DNA of 64,000 nucleotides, taken from the NCBI GenBank assembly GCA_035935465.1, contig DASYXA010000065.1:1-64000 (forward strand), written 5' to 3'. Positions 39,084 through 47,556 of the stretch are shown here, piece by piece. The DNA comes from UBA4735 sp035935465. Lineage in GTDB: Bacteria; Chloroflexota; Limnocylindria; P2-11E. Numbering within the stretch: the stretch's first letter is position 1; each line of letters starts with the position of its first letter. The notes beneath the pieces are model-generated. The model saw only the letters and a program-made list of their open reading frames with translations. It made no database searches and had not been told where the DNA came from. A program made the position numbers and the translations under genes.

Positions 39084-40400
39084 GTGAGCGAGCTCCGCGT
39101 CGGCCTCGACTTCGGCACGTCCAACAGCGCGGTCGCCGTCGCGGACGGATCCGGCGTTCGGCTGCTGCCGATCGACCCGATCGGTGGCGACACGCTGCCG
39201 AGCGTGCTGTACGTCCGCCGCGACGGCAGCTCGCTGATCGGTCATCCGGCGATCCGATCGTTCCTCGAGGACAACCGCGCCCGTGGACCGGTGAAGCGTG
39301 AGCTCAAGCCGCTCGGGATCCGGATGGTGTCGAGCAACCCGCGCCAGGCGACCGGGGTCGAGGCGGTCATCCTCACCGACCCGTCATCGCCAGGACGGCT
39401 GTTCCAATCCTTGAAGACGTTCCTCGGCGATCCGCTGGTCTCGCACACGAACGTGTTCGGCGACGAAAAGGGCCTCGAGGACCTGATCGCCGTCATCCTC
39501 GACGGCATCTTCGAGCGCGTCGGTGAGCTCACCGGCACGCGCCCGTCGTCGGCGACCGTCGGCCGGCCGGTGGAGTTCGTCGGTGGCGCGGAGGTCGAAG
39601 AGCGGGCACGGACCCGGCTAGAGCAAGCCGCGCGCCTCGCGGGGCTCACGGCGGTCCGATTCATCGAGGAACCCGTCGCTGCGGCGCTCGCCGCCGACGT
39701 GCCCGCGGGCCTCACGCTCGTGTTCGATTTCGGCGGCGGAACGCTCGATCTCTGTGTAACGCACCGTCACAACGGCGAGATCGAGGTGCTCGGTACCGCG
39801 GGGGTGGACGTGGCCGGCGATCGGTTCACCCAGCTGCTCATCGATCAGCTCGTCGCTCCACACCTCGGCGCCGAGCGGGAATGGGGTCCCAAGCGGCTGA
39901 TCCTCCCGCGATCCATCACCGGCGCGATCCGCGACTGGCGCGCGCTCTCGGCATTGAACGAGAGACCGATCCTCGAAGCCCTCGACGATCTGCGATCGCT
40001 CGGTGCGCCGAAACGCGAGCTCGCGGCGCTCCGCAGCGCCATCGAGCTGCAGCTGGGCTACGAGATCTTCGCCGCGGTCGATGCGACGAAGATCGAGCTC
40101 TCCTCGACCCAGCTCGCCCTGTTCAGCTTCCACCGCGGGGCCGTCGACATCGACCAGCAGGCATCGCGCCGCGCGTTCGAGGTCGCGATCGCGCCCTTGC
40201 TGGCGCGCGTCGACGCCGCGCTGACGCAGGTGCTCGAGCGGAGCGGCGTCAACGCCGCCGACATCGTCGAGATCGTCTGCACCGGCGGCTCATCCGCGAT
40301 CCCGGCGGCGCGCTCGCTGCTCCGGAAACGGTTCGTGAACGCCGAGCTGCGCGATGCCGCGGCCCATACGGCGGTGGCCGCGGGGCTCGCCCTGGCCTAG
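39084..40400 (+). CDS. Hsp70-family ATPase, YegD-like
   Basis: A 438-residue protein with the actin/Hsp70 ATPase core only. Phosphate 1 loop LRVGLDFGTSNSAVAV (4-19), phosphate 2 LTLVFDFGGGTLDLCV (about 210-225) and the adenosine motif EIVCTGGSSAIPAARSLL (about 400) are visible, but there is no C-terminal peptide-binding domain. This matches YegD-type proteins, whose cellular role is unknown. GTG at 39084 begins at the first strand. It faces the extradiol-dioxygenase gene tail to tail with three bases between. Confidence 0.85.
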   Translation: MSELRVGLDFGTSNSAVAVADGSGVRLLPIDPIGGDTLPSVLYVRRDGSSLIGHPAIRSFLEDNRARGPVKRELKPLGIRMVSSNPRQATGVEAVILTDPSSPGRLFQSLKTFLGDPLVSHTNVFGDEKGLEDLIAVILDGIFERVGELTGTRPSSATVGRPVEFVGGAEVEERARTRLEQAARLAGLTAVRFIEEPVAAALAADVPAGLTLVFDFGGGTLDLCVTHRHNGEIEVLGTAGVDVAGDRFTQLLIDQLVAPHLGAEREWGPKRLILPRSITGAIRDWRALSALNERPILEALDDLRSLGAPKRELAALRSAIELQLGYEIFAAVDATKIELSSTQLALFSFHRGAVDIDQQASRRAFEVAIAPLLARVDAALTQVLERSGVNAADIVEIVCTGGSSAIPAARSLLRKRFVNAELRDAAAHTAVAAGLALA

Positions 40401-40403
40401 CAC

Positions 40404-41231
40404 CTAGGACCGCGGCTCGTACGACGCGCAGAGCATCCCGAAGTACGTCGGGGCTTCGTAGCTCAGGAATTCGCCCTTCCACCGCGCGCCGGCCAGCGCG
40501 CCGTGCAGCATGAGCAGCTGCCAGTAGCTGTCGGCCTTCGCCTCGACCGGGAGCGTTGGGTCCAGCGTCAGCAGCGCGCCGAGGTCGTCGCGCTTGACGA
40601 TCTCCACGACCTGGTCGTCGAACTCCCTGGACTTCGGCGTGAAGCCGTACGGCCCGTTCGCGTCGTGGCCATGGCCATGGTCGCAGCTCGCGATGACCGC
40701 GACGCGCTGACCGGACGCCGTCGCCGCGTTCGCGATCGCCCGACCGGCCGCGACGTGGAGCTCGTACGGGAGGTCGCGCGCGGGCGCGACCACCACGGTC
40801 CGGATCGGCGGATCGGAGCGGCCGCCCATGAACCACAGTGGGACGAGCACGGCCCAGTCCATCGGGAAGCTCGCCGCGGCGGCGTCGTTCGCCCCGTAGC
40901 TCACGCCCGCGACCGGGATGCCGTCGGCGGTGATCGCGTCGCGGATCGCGAGCGCGAGCGCGCGATCGACGGCGCTGCGCAGCGCGACGCCGGGATGCCC
41001 TTCGAGCGCGCCCGCGACGGTGCCCGAGGTGATGACGGCCATCGCACCGTCGACGTGGACGTTGTGCGGCGTGAGCACGACCGCGACCTCCGGCTTCGCG
41101 CGCTCGAAACGCCTTCCCAGCTCCTCCATCCCTCGCCGCGTGACCGCGGCGAGCTCGAGCTGCTCGGGCGCGCAGGCCTCGGCGATCGCGAGGCCACCGT
41201 GCGGGGCGATGCATCCGTACACGAGTCCCAT
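40404..41231 (-). CDS. Class III extradiol dioxygenase (LigB/MEMO-like)
   Basis: A 275-residue protein of the LigB superfamily. The metal histidine candidates are His11 in IAPHGGLAIAEAC and the His pair in LTPHNVHVDG (about 54-59). VAVIASCDHGHGHDANGPYG is the conserved late block with catalytic His. It resembles protocatechuate/gallate-type dioxygenases or the AmmeMemoRadiSam MEMO protein, and without the partner genes the substrate stays open. It starts one base before the stop of the Rieske gene ends, so the two are one transcript. Confidence 0.75.
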   Translation of the reverse strand: MGLVYGCIAPHGGLAIAEACAPEQLELAAVTRRGMEELGRRFERAKPEVAVVLTPHNVHVDGAMAVITSGTVAGALEGHPGVALRSAVDRALALAIRDAITADGIPVAGVSYGANDAAAASFPMDWAVLVPLWFMGGRSDPPIRTVVVAPARDLPYELHVAAGRAIANAATASGQRVAVIASCDHGHGHDANGPYGFTPKSREFDDQVVEIVKRDDLGALLTLDPTLPVEAKADSYWQLLMLHGALAGARWKGEFLSYEAPTYFGMLCASYEPRS

Positions 41232-42080
41232 CTAGCGGACCCGGCGCGCCTCGAGCTTTCCCTCGGCTCGCCGTACCTCGAACAACGGCTGATCGGTCGT
41301 GGCCGGCCCGACGACGACGTTGCCGTCGGCGAGGGTGAACCGCGAGCCGTGGCAACCGCACTGGATGGTGTCGCCGACGATCTTCCCCTCGGAAAGCGAG
41401 CAGCCGGCGTGGGCGCAGCTGTCGTGGAGCGCGTGGATCGCGTCGCCGATCCGGACCAGCACGAGGGTCTGGGCGCCGGCCTTCGCCTTCACCGGCTGCC
41501 GCTCGGGGACCTCGGTGACATCCAGCGCGACCCACTTGGTCCCGCCCGACCGCCAGGCGTGCCGGTCGACCATGTTGCCGAGCGTGAAGACGAGGTCGCC
41601 GCCGATGTACGCGCCCAGGACGAGGAACAGGTACCCGAGCGCCGCGATCACCGTCGCTTCATACGGCGTGCCCGGGGCGTAGCCGAACCGGATGACGAGC
41701 GAGAACACGTAGAACCCGAGTGCGACGAGCATGAGCGAGGCGTGGATCCCGCCGTACTGGCGGGCCTTGCCGTCGGTCTCGTCGAGGTCGACGAAGCCGG
41801 CGAGCGCCGCGAGGACCATGCCGCCGGCACCGAGGAGCGTCGCCCAGTTCGCGCCGTCGTGGATCCCGAGGAGGTCGAGCGCGAGCGCGACCGTGAGCGC
41901 GCCGACCGGGACGTCGGTCAGGAGCGGGTGGAGCGGGTGGCCCAGCCAGGTGCCGTGCAGGACGCTCCGCAGCCACTTCGGCCGGATGACCGACCGGTCG
42001 ACCGCGGTGAAGAAGTCCGCGATCCCGACACCCCAGCCCCACTTGTCGAGCATGTTCCGGTTGACGAAACGCCTGATCAT
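41232..42080 (-). CDS. DUF2231 membrane protein with Rieske [2Fe-2S] domain
   Basis: A 282-residue fusion. Residues 1-160 are DUF2231: GHPLHPLLTDVPVGALTVALALDLLG is its signature, with four hydrophobic segments. Residues about 195-280 are a Rieske domain with CAHAGCSL and QCGCHGSRF supplying the Cys-X-His and Cys-X2-His cluster ligands. It probably passes electrons at the membrane. The acceptor might be the dioxygenase encoded just downstream, which is an inference. ATG at 42080 matches the family start, and 29 bases separate it from the divergent LigD-type gene. Confidence 0.85.
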   Translation of the reverse strand: MIRRFVNRNMLDKWGWGVGIADFFTAVDRSVIRPKWLRSVLHGTWLGHPLHPLLTDVPVGALTVALALDLLGIHDGANWATLLGAGGMVLAALAGFVDLDETDGKARQYGGIHASLMLVALGFYVFSLVIRFGYAPGTPYEATVIAALGYLFLVLGAYIGGDLVFTLGNMVDRHAWRSGGTKWVALDVTEVPERQPVKAKAGAQTLVLVRIGDAIHALHDSCAHAGCSLSEGKIVGDTIQCGCHGSRFTLADGNVVVGPATTDQPLFEVRRAEGKLEARRVR

Positions 42081-42109
42081 GTCCAGCCTCCCCGCTGCCG
42101 CGCGATCGC

Positions 42110-43030
42110 ATGATGCGTCATCCTGCATACGTGCAGGTCGCGGGCCGGGATGTCACGGTCACGAACCGGGAGAAGGTCTTCTTCCCGAAGCGTGGACGTA
42201 CGAAGGGCGACCTCGTCGATTACTACGTGTCGGTCGCTCCGGCGGTGCTCCCCCACGTCCGGCGGCGGGTCATGCAGATGCTGCGCTACCCGAACGGCGT
42301 CGACGGTCCGTTCTTCTACCAGAAGCGCGTGCCGGTGCCGCACCCCGACTGGCTCGAGACCCACACGATCGAGTTCCCGAGCGGTCGCACGGCCGACTTC
42401 CCGGTGGTCAACGATGCAGCAGGCCTGGCCTGGATCGCGAACCTCGGCTGCATCGACCTACACACGTGGTCGTCGCGCGTCGGCGACGTGGAGAAGCCCG
42501 ACTACCTGCTCATCGACCTGGACCCGCGCGGCGGCGACCCCTGGTCGCACGTGCGGACCATCGCGCTCGTCGTCAAGGACGTGATGGACGAGCTCGGCCT
42601 CGCGAGCTGGCCGAAGACCTCGGGCTCGACCGGGATCCACATCATCGCGCCGATCGTCCCGGAGCTCGAGTTCCCCGAGGTGCGCCGTTTCGCGAAGGCC
42701 TTCGCACAGGAGGTGGAGCGGCGCGTCCCCGACCTCGCGACGACCACGTGGAAGGTGGCCGACCGGACGGGGGTCTTCGTGGACTTCGGGCAGAACGCGC
42801 GCGACCGCACGATCGCATGTGCGTACTCGATCCGGCCGACCCAGGACGCGCGCGCATCGGCGCCGCTGCGCTGGGACGAGGTCGCCGATGTCGAGGCCGC
42901 CGACTTCACGATGGAGACGATGGGCGCGCGCATCGCGAAGGTGGGCGATCTCATGGCCGGCATGTGGGAGTCGCCGGCGAGCCTCGTCCCGCTCTTCGAC
43001 CGACTGAAGCTCAAGCCGGCGAAGGTGTAG
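42110..43030 (+). CDS. LigD-type polymerase/primase (NHEJ)
   Basis: A 306-residue stand-alone LigD polymerase domain, an archaeo-eukaryotic-primase enzyme that fills gaps with ribonucleotides during non-homologous end joining. The start VAGRDVTVTNREKVFFP and DLVDYYVSVAPAVLPHVRRR are typical. Catalytic Asp136 and Asp138 lie in LLIDLDPRGG, a third Asp in VFVDFGQN (about 226), and SGSTGIHI binds nucleotide. The matching ligase is a separate gene at 43425. Ku is not in the window. ATG at 42110 is used, with 42113 also possible. Confidence 0.9.
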   Translation: MMRHPAYVQVAGRDVTVTNREKVFFPKRGRTKGDLVDYYVSVAPAVLPHVRRRVMQMLRYPNGVDGPFFYQKRVPVPHPDWLETHTIEFPSGRTADFPVVNDAAGLAWIANLGCIDLHTWSSRVGDVEKPDYLLIDLDPRGGDPWSHVRTIALVVKDVMDELGLASWPKTSGSTGIHIIAPIVPELEFPEVRRFAKAFAQEVERRVPDLATTTWKVADRTGVFVDFGQNARDRTIACAYSIRPTQDARASAPLRWDEVADVEAADFTMETMGARIAKVGDLMAGMWESPASLVPLFDRLKLKPAKV

Positions 43031-43375
43031 CTAGCAGGCCTTCTCGATCGCGCTGATCACGTGGTCGAGGTCGAACGGCTTGGCGATGATCGCCACCGCG
43101 CCGAGCGCCTCCTTGTGCCGCTCGAGCTCACCCGCCGCCGACAGGAGCACGACCGGCACGGTGTTGCCCGAGCGCCGCTGCTCGGCACGGAACGCCCAGC
43201 CATCCATCACCGGCATCATCAGGTCGAGCAGGATCACGCACGGCGACCAGCGCTCGAGGATGTCGAGGGCCTCGCGGCCGTTCGACGCGCACTCCACGGT
43301 GAACCCTTCGTCGTCGAGCGCGGTCTGCAACGACTCGCGGATCGCCTCCTGATCGTCGACCACCAGCACATTCAC
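43031..43375 (-). CDS. Single-domain response regulator
   Basis: A 114-residue receiver domain: VLVVDDQEAIRESL (acidic pair), Asp in CVILLDLMMPVMDGW (about residue 51), Ser in VVLLSAAGE and Lys in AIIAKPFDLDHV. No output domain. GTG at 43375 is used, and GTG at 43390 would add five residues. It stands between two NHEJ-type genes and abuts the polymerase stop directly (convergent, no gap). No kinase is nearby. Confidence 0.83.
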   Translation of the reverse strand: MNVLVVDDQEAIRESLQTALDDEGFTVECASNGREALDILERWSPCVILLDLMMPVMDGWAFRAEQRRSGNTVPVVLLSAAGELERHKEALGAVAIIAKPFDLDHVISAIEKAC

Positions 43376-43424
43376 GTTGCGCCCACTCACCGCGTCGAAG
43401 GGTACCCGCCGGCGTTCGCGCCCG

Positions 43425-44468
43425 CTACGAGCGGGGAACCAAGCCGGCTGCGTCGAGCAGCCCGGAGATCGTCGGGTCGCCGTCCTGGCGGACCGGGCGG
43501 ACCTGGTCCCACCGGCAGTCGCGGGGGTCCGTGTCCGGGCGGAAGCGGAGGAACCGCGTGCCGTGCCGGAAGCGGTCGGACTCCATCTTGTCGTACCGGA
43601 CCTCGCACACGAGCTCCGGACGCACCTCGACCCAGTCGAGCTCTTTTCCCTGCGACCAGCGGCTCTCGCCGCCGGGCATCCGGCCATCGCCGAGGTGCCC
43701 GGTCTCGACGAGGGGCGGCAATCGCTTCCGCAGATCGTCCTGGAGCGCACCCGAGATCCCGGAGGTATGGCCGACGAAGTCGAGTGCTCCGTCATCCCGG
43801 TAGAGGCCGAGCAAGAGGCTCGCGACACGCGACCCGTTCTTCCGATAGCCGACGATGATGCAGTCGCAGGTCTTGTGGTGCTTCACCTTCAGGACCGCCT
43901 CGCGCGAGCCGGGCTTGTACGCGAGGTCCGCGCGCTTACAGACCACCCCGTCGAGCCCGATCATCTCGAGGCGCCCGAGCCACCGCTCCGCGAGCGCACG
44001 GTCCGTGGTCTGCGGCGACAGCGTGAACGCGGTCGCGCGCCGCTCGAGCTCGACGCGACGGTCCGCGAGCGGACGCCGGTGCAACGGCTCGCCGTCCCAG
44101 AGCAGGATGTCGAACGCGATGTAGGTCGCCGGCGTCTCCTGGGACAGCTTCCGGACTCGCGACTCGGCGGGGTGGAGGCGCAGCTGCATCGCGTCGAAGT
44201 CGAGCGCGCCGTCGCGCTCGATGACGATCTCGCCGTCGAGCGCGGAATGTGGCGGCAGCCGCTCGCCGACGCCGCGGAGCTCCGGGAAGTAGCGCAGCAG
44301 CGGCCGGCCGTTGCGGCTCCAGAGCGCGACGTCGCCGCCGTCGTTCTCGAGGACGCCGCGGAACCCGTCCCACTTCGGCTCGTACCGCCAGCGCTCGCCG
44401 GTGGGGAGCTCGTCGACGAGGAGGGCCTCCATCGGCGGGAACGGCACATTGGCGCCGGGTGCGTTCAC
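43425..44468 (-). CDS. ATP-dependent DNA ligase (LigD/LigC type)
   Basis: A 347-residue ligase that seals nicks with ATP. Adenylation motif I EPKWDGFRG has the active-site Lys32. DGEIVIERDG (motif III), GLDGVVCKR (motif IV) and VLKVKHHKT (motif V) follow, then the OB domain with the LDWVEVRPELVCEV block. It lacks polymerase and phosphoesterase domains, so NHEJ functions are split here with the polymerase at 42110. It starts at ATG 44468, and a small conserved-looking gene lies just upstream. Confidence 0.92.
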   Translation of the reverse strand: MNAPGANVPFPPMEALLVDELPTGERWRYEPKWDGFRGVLENDGGDVALWSRNGRPLLRYFPELRGVGERLPPHSALDGEIVIERDGALDFDAMQLRLHPAESRVRKLSQETPATYIAFDILLWDGEPLHRRPLADRRVELERRATAFTLSPQTTDRALAERWLGRLEMIGLDGVVCKRADLAYKPGSREAVLKVKHHKTCDCIIVGYRKNGSRVASLLLGLYRDDGALDFVGHTSGISGALQDDLRKRLPPLVETGHLGDGRMPGGESRWSQGKELDWVEVRPELVCEVRYDKMESDRFRHGTRFLRFRPDTDPRDCRWDQVRPVRQDGDPTISGLLDAAGLVPRS

Positions 44469-44477
44469 CCGATGAGC

Positions 44478-44675
44478 CTAGGACCGGCGACCTTTGGTCT
44501 TCGGGCCATCCATCATGCTGAGGTCCTCGGGATGCGGCACACCCGGCTCGGGCCGGTCACTGTCCTTCAGCGGACCCTTCGCGGCGACGATCCCCTCCTG
44601 CTGCTCGACGACGCGCTCGGCTTCCCGGTCGGGTCGACCGAAGCGCTCGGTCCTGGGCTTGGCCGGCTCGGTCAT
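44478..44675 (-). CDS. Small hydrophilic protein, unknown
   Basis: A 65-residue, highly charged open frame with no hydrophobic segment (AKPRTERFGRPDREAERVVE in the first half, a Pro-rich middle, GPKTKGRRS at the end). Not recognised as a family. It lies on the same strand between the diguanylate cyclase and the ligase with gaps of 57 and 9 bases. No Shine-Dalgarno site is obvious, so the call is tentative. Confidence 0.4.
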   Translation of the reverse strand: MTEPAKPRTERFGRPDREAERVVEQQEGIVAAKGPLKDSDRPEPGVPHPEDLSMMDGPKTKGRRS

Positions 44676-44732
44676 GCCCCGGTGGGGGTGCACGGCCCGT
44701 GCCACGCGCTCGGCGGCGGACACGTCGCGCGG

Positions 44733-46268
44733 CTACGCGGACGCGGGAGCGATGAACACGCGGTCCTTGCCGTGGCGCTTCGCGTCGTACAGCGCGGCGT
44801 CGGCACTGCGGAAGAGCGAGTCCTCGTCGGACGCGGAGCGAGGGAATCCGGCCACCCCGATCGACACGGTGCCGATGACGTGCGCGCCCTCCCCCGCGGG
44901 GATCCGCGATGCGGCGACCGCCACCCGGATGCGCTCCGCGACGAGCGCCGCGGCCTCGGGGGTGGCGTCGGGCTGGAGCACGAGGAACTCGTCGCCGCCG
45001 AATCGCGCGACGACGTCGCTCGTGCGCACATGACCCTGCACGGCTTGCGCGATCGCCACGAGGTGCCGGTTGCCGGCCTCGTGGCCGAACCGGTCGTTCA
45101 CTTCCTTGAGCGAGTCGCTGTCGATGACGAGCAGCGAGAGGGGGCGGCCACCGCGGCGGGCGCGCTCGATCTCCTCGTGCAGCCGAGCGCGGAAGTGCCG
45201 GCCGTTGTACACGCCGGTGAGCTCATCCGTGACCGACAGCCGGCGGACTGCCTCATGCGCGGCCGCGGCCGAGATCGCGAGCGACGCCTGGTTGGCCAGG
45301 GTCTGCGCGAAGCGATAGTGGTCCGCGGTGAACGAGTCCACCCCGATCTTCACCGCGCGGATCACGCCGAGAAGGCGCTGGTCGGCGACGAGCGGGACCA
45401 CGATCGCGGACTTGCGGTCGAGCGGGACGCCGGGCACGGCGGCGACGCGCCGATCGGCCTCGGCGTCGCCGATGAGGGCCGGCTCGCGATGCTCGGCGGT
45501 CCAGCCGACGATGCCCTCGCCGAGCTTCACCTTCGTCTCGCGGACCATCGTCTCGTACTCGGCCGGGTAGTAGCGCGGATCGAACATCATCGTCGCGACC
45601 TCGAGCCACTGCGTCTCCTCATCCCAGAGGAACACCGCCGTCGAGTCGGCGGTGGTGACCCGCTGGAACGCCTCCACGATCGTGCGCAGCGTGCCGTCGC
45701 GGTCGAGCGTCGCCGCGCGGCGCGCGACCTCGTTGACGGCCTGCAGCTCCTCGATGTCGCTCCGCCGGGCGGCGTGCTCGCGCGCATGCATGAGCGCGAG
45801 CGACACGAGGCCGGCGAAGGCTGAGAGCAGCCGCTCGTCCTGCAGGGAGAACGCGTCGGTCTTGGGGCTCTGCACGGTGAGCACGCCGAGCAGGTCGCCG
45901 CGCGCGATCAGCGGCACGCACATCTCCGATCGGCACCCCGCGGCCGCGGCGATGTACCGGGGATCGCTCGAGACGTCGCCGACGTTGACCACCGCGCGCG
46001 TCCGCGCACACGCACCGGTGAGGCCGTGCTCGGTGGTCATCCGGTAGTTCAGCACCGAGGGCTCGGTGCTGCCCTCGCCGGCGGCCACGCCCGTGTAGAG
46101 CTCGCGGTGCTCCGGGTCGTACAGCAGCAGGTAGCGCATCGAGTAGCCGAGCTGCTCGCCGAGGAGCTCGACCGCGTGCGACAGCACGCTCGCCTCGTCC
46201 AGGGCGGCGTTCAGCAGCGCGTCCGCGGCGCGCATCAACAGGGAGAGCTCGTTCGCCCGGGGTGTCAT
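44733..46268 (-). CDS. GAF-GAF-GGDEF diguanylate cyclase
   Basis: Makes cyclic di-GMP. The 511 residues carry two GAF domains (about 20-165 and 180-340), which bind small ligands or chromophores, then a GGDEF domain. The signature FGGDEFLVL is intact, and RTSD five residues before it is a complete allosteric I-site, so product inhibition is expected. ELTGVYNGRHF is the usual domain start. No membrane segment, so cytoplasmic. No EAL or HD-GYP partner or PilZ effector is in the window. ATG at 46268 is used. Confidence 0.92.
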   Translation of the reverse strand: MTPRANELSLLMRAADALLNAALDEASVLSHAVELLGEQLGYSMRYLLLYDPEHRELYTGVAAGEGSTEPSVLNYRMTTEHGLTGACARTRAVVNVGDVSSDPRYIAAAAGCRSEMCVPLIARGDLLGVLTVQSPKTDAFSLQDERLLSAFAGLVSLALMHAREHAARRSDIEELQAVNEVARRAATLDRDGTLRTIVEAFQRVTTADSTAVFLWDEETQWLEVATMMFDPRYYPAEYETMVRETKVKLGEGIVGWTAEHREPALIGDAEADRRVAAVPGVPLDRKSAIVVPLVADQRLLGVIRAVKIGVDSFTADHYRFAQTLANQASLAISAAAAHEAVRRLSVTDELTGVYNGRHFRARLHEEIERARRGGRPLSLLVIDSDSLKEVNDRFGHEAGNRHLVAIAQAVQGHVRTSDVVARFGGDEFLVLQPDATPEAAALVAERIRVAVAASRIPAGEGAHVIGTVSIGVAGFPRSASDEDSLFRSADAALYDAKRHGKDRVFIAPASA

Positions 46269-46515
46269 CACTGCGACTACGAGACCTTACGTTCGGGCCT
46301 GCCCGCTGTTGCTTCCGCGCGAGGGAGTACTGACGTCCTACCGCGCGAGGCGTGCGGGTACACCCGCCAGGGGGAGGGATCCGGGCCGGCTGTCCCGTCG
46401 GTCCGTCACGCACCAGGAGCCGCGCCGGATCGCGAGCTCCGCGCGACGGGGCTCGGGCGGGGACGCCGCGGGCCGCGAGCGTTCGGCGCGCGACGGCCTC
46501 AGTATGTGAGCGCAA

Positions 46516-47517
46516 GTGGACGACCGCGTGATCGTGAGTCGTGAGCCGTTCAACGCGGAGACCCGGCTCGACCTGCAGGACGGGCCGCTCACGGCCGACG
46601 GCCGCCATTACGTCCGCAGCCACTTCCCCTTCCCGAGCCCGCCGGCCGCCCTGGCCATCGGCGGTGCGGTACGACAGCGACGATCGCTGTCGCTCGCCGA
46701 GCTGCGCGCGCTCCCGGGCCGCACGCTGACGGTGACCCTCGAGTGCGCGGGCAACGGCCGCTCGTTCCTCGCGCCGCCGGCGCCGGGCGAGCAGTGGGGC
46801 CTCGGCGCGGTGAGCACCGCCCGCTGGACCGGCGTCCCGCTCCGCGCGCTCCTCGAGCCCGCGGGCCTCTCCGGATCCGTCGTCGAGATCCTCTTCCGCG
46901 GCGCGGACACCGGCACGCCGCCGGACGTCGGCACGACGATCGCGTTCGAGCGCTCGCTGCCGCTCGAGCGCGCGCTCGCCGACGACGTGCTCGTCGCGTA
47001 CGCGATGAACGGCGCGGACATCCCGCTCGAGCATGGCGCACCGGCACGCGTGATCGTCCCGGGCTGGTACGGCATGGCGTCGGTGAAGTGGCTGGCCGAG
47101 ATCGTCGCGCTCGAGCGGCCGTTCCGCGGCTTCTACCAGGCCGACCGCTATGTGATCGGTGACGAGCCCCTCGCCGCGATGCGCCCACGCGCGGTCGTCG
47201 TCGCGCCACTTCGGTCCGTCCGTGCCGACGCCGCCACCGTGATCCGCGGATACGCGTGGTCGGGGCACGGGCCGGTGGTCCGCGTCGAGCTCTCGACGGA
47301 CGGCGGCCGCAGCTGGGACGACGCGACGCTCGGCGCGGACAACGGGCCGGCGGCGTGGCGCGAGTTCCGGTCGGAGTGGCTACCGCGCCCCGGGACGTAT
47401 CAGGTGCTCGCGCGCGCAACGGACCCACGTGGCGCGGCGCAGCCGCTGCGGAACGTCGTCAACGCCTTGGGGTACGCGAACAACGCGGCTCAGCCGGTGC
47501 GGGTCGACGCGCGCTGA
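46516..47517 (+). CDS. Sulfite-oxidase-like molybdopterin enzyme
   Basis: A 333-residue oxidoreductase with the Mo-cofactor domain (about 40-235) and the C-terminal Mo-co dimerisation domain (PLRSVRADAATVIRGYAWSG and the WREFRSEWLPRPGTYQV block). The molybdenum ligand is Cys77 in LECAGNGRS. No Tat or Sec signal peptide is present, so it is probably cytoplasmic. The substrate may be sulfite or another sulfur or nitrogen oxide. GTG at 46516 lacks a clear ribosome binding site. The 247 bases upstream hold GC-rich dyads but no recognised riboswitch. Confidence 0.87.
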   Translation: MDDRVIVSREPFNAETRLDLQDGPLTADGRHYVRSHFPFPSPPAALAIGGAVRQRRSLSLAELRALPGRTLTVTLECAGNGRSFLAPPAPGEQWGLGAVSTARWTGVPLRALLEPAGLSGSVVEILFRGADTGTPPDVGTTIAFERSLPLERALADDVLVAYAMNGADIPLEHGAPARVIVPGWYGMASVKWLAEIVALERPFRGFYQADRYVIGDEPLAAMRPRAVVVAPLRSVRADAATVIRGYAWSGHGPVVRVELSTDGGRSWDDATLGADNGPAAWREFRSEWLPRPGTYQVLARATDPRGAAQPLRNVVNALGYANNAAQPVRVDAR

Positions 47518-47556
47518 CGACGGCGCGGGCCGTCGTCGCCCAGGAGAACGCGAGGG

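Noticed and set aside
46269..46515. Possible molybdenum-cofactor riboswitch before the sulfite-oxidase-like gene
   Set aside because: The region has GC-rich dyads such as GCGGG-TACA-CCCGC, but no arrangement I could match to a known riboswitch. Dyads of this size are frequent at this GC content.
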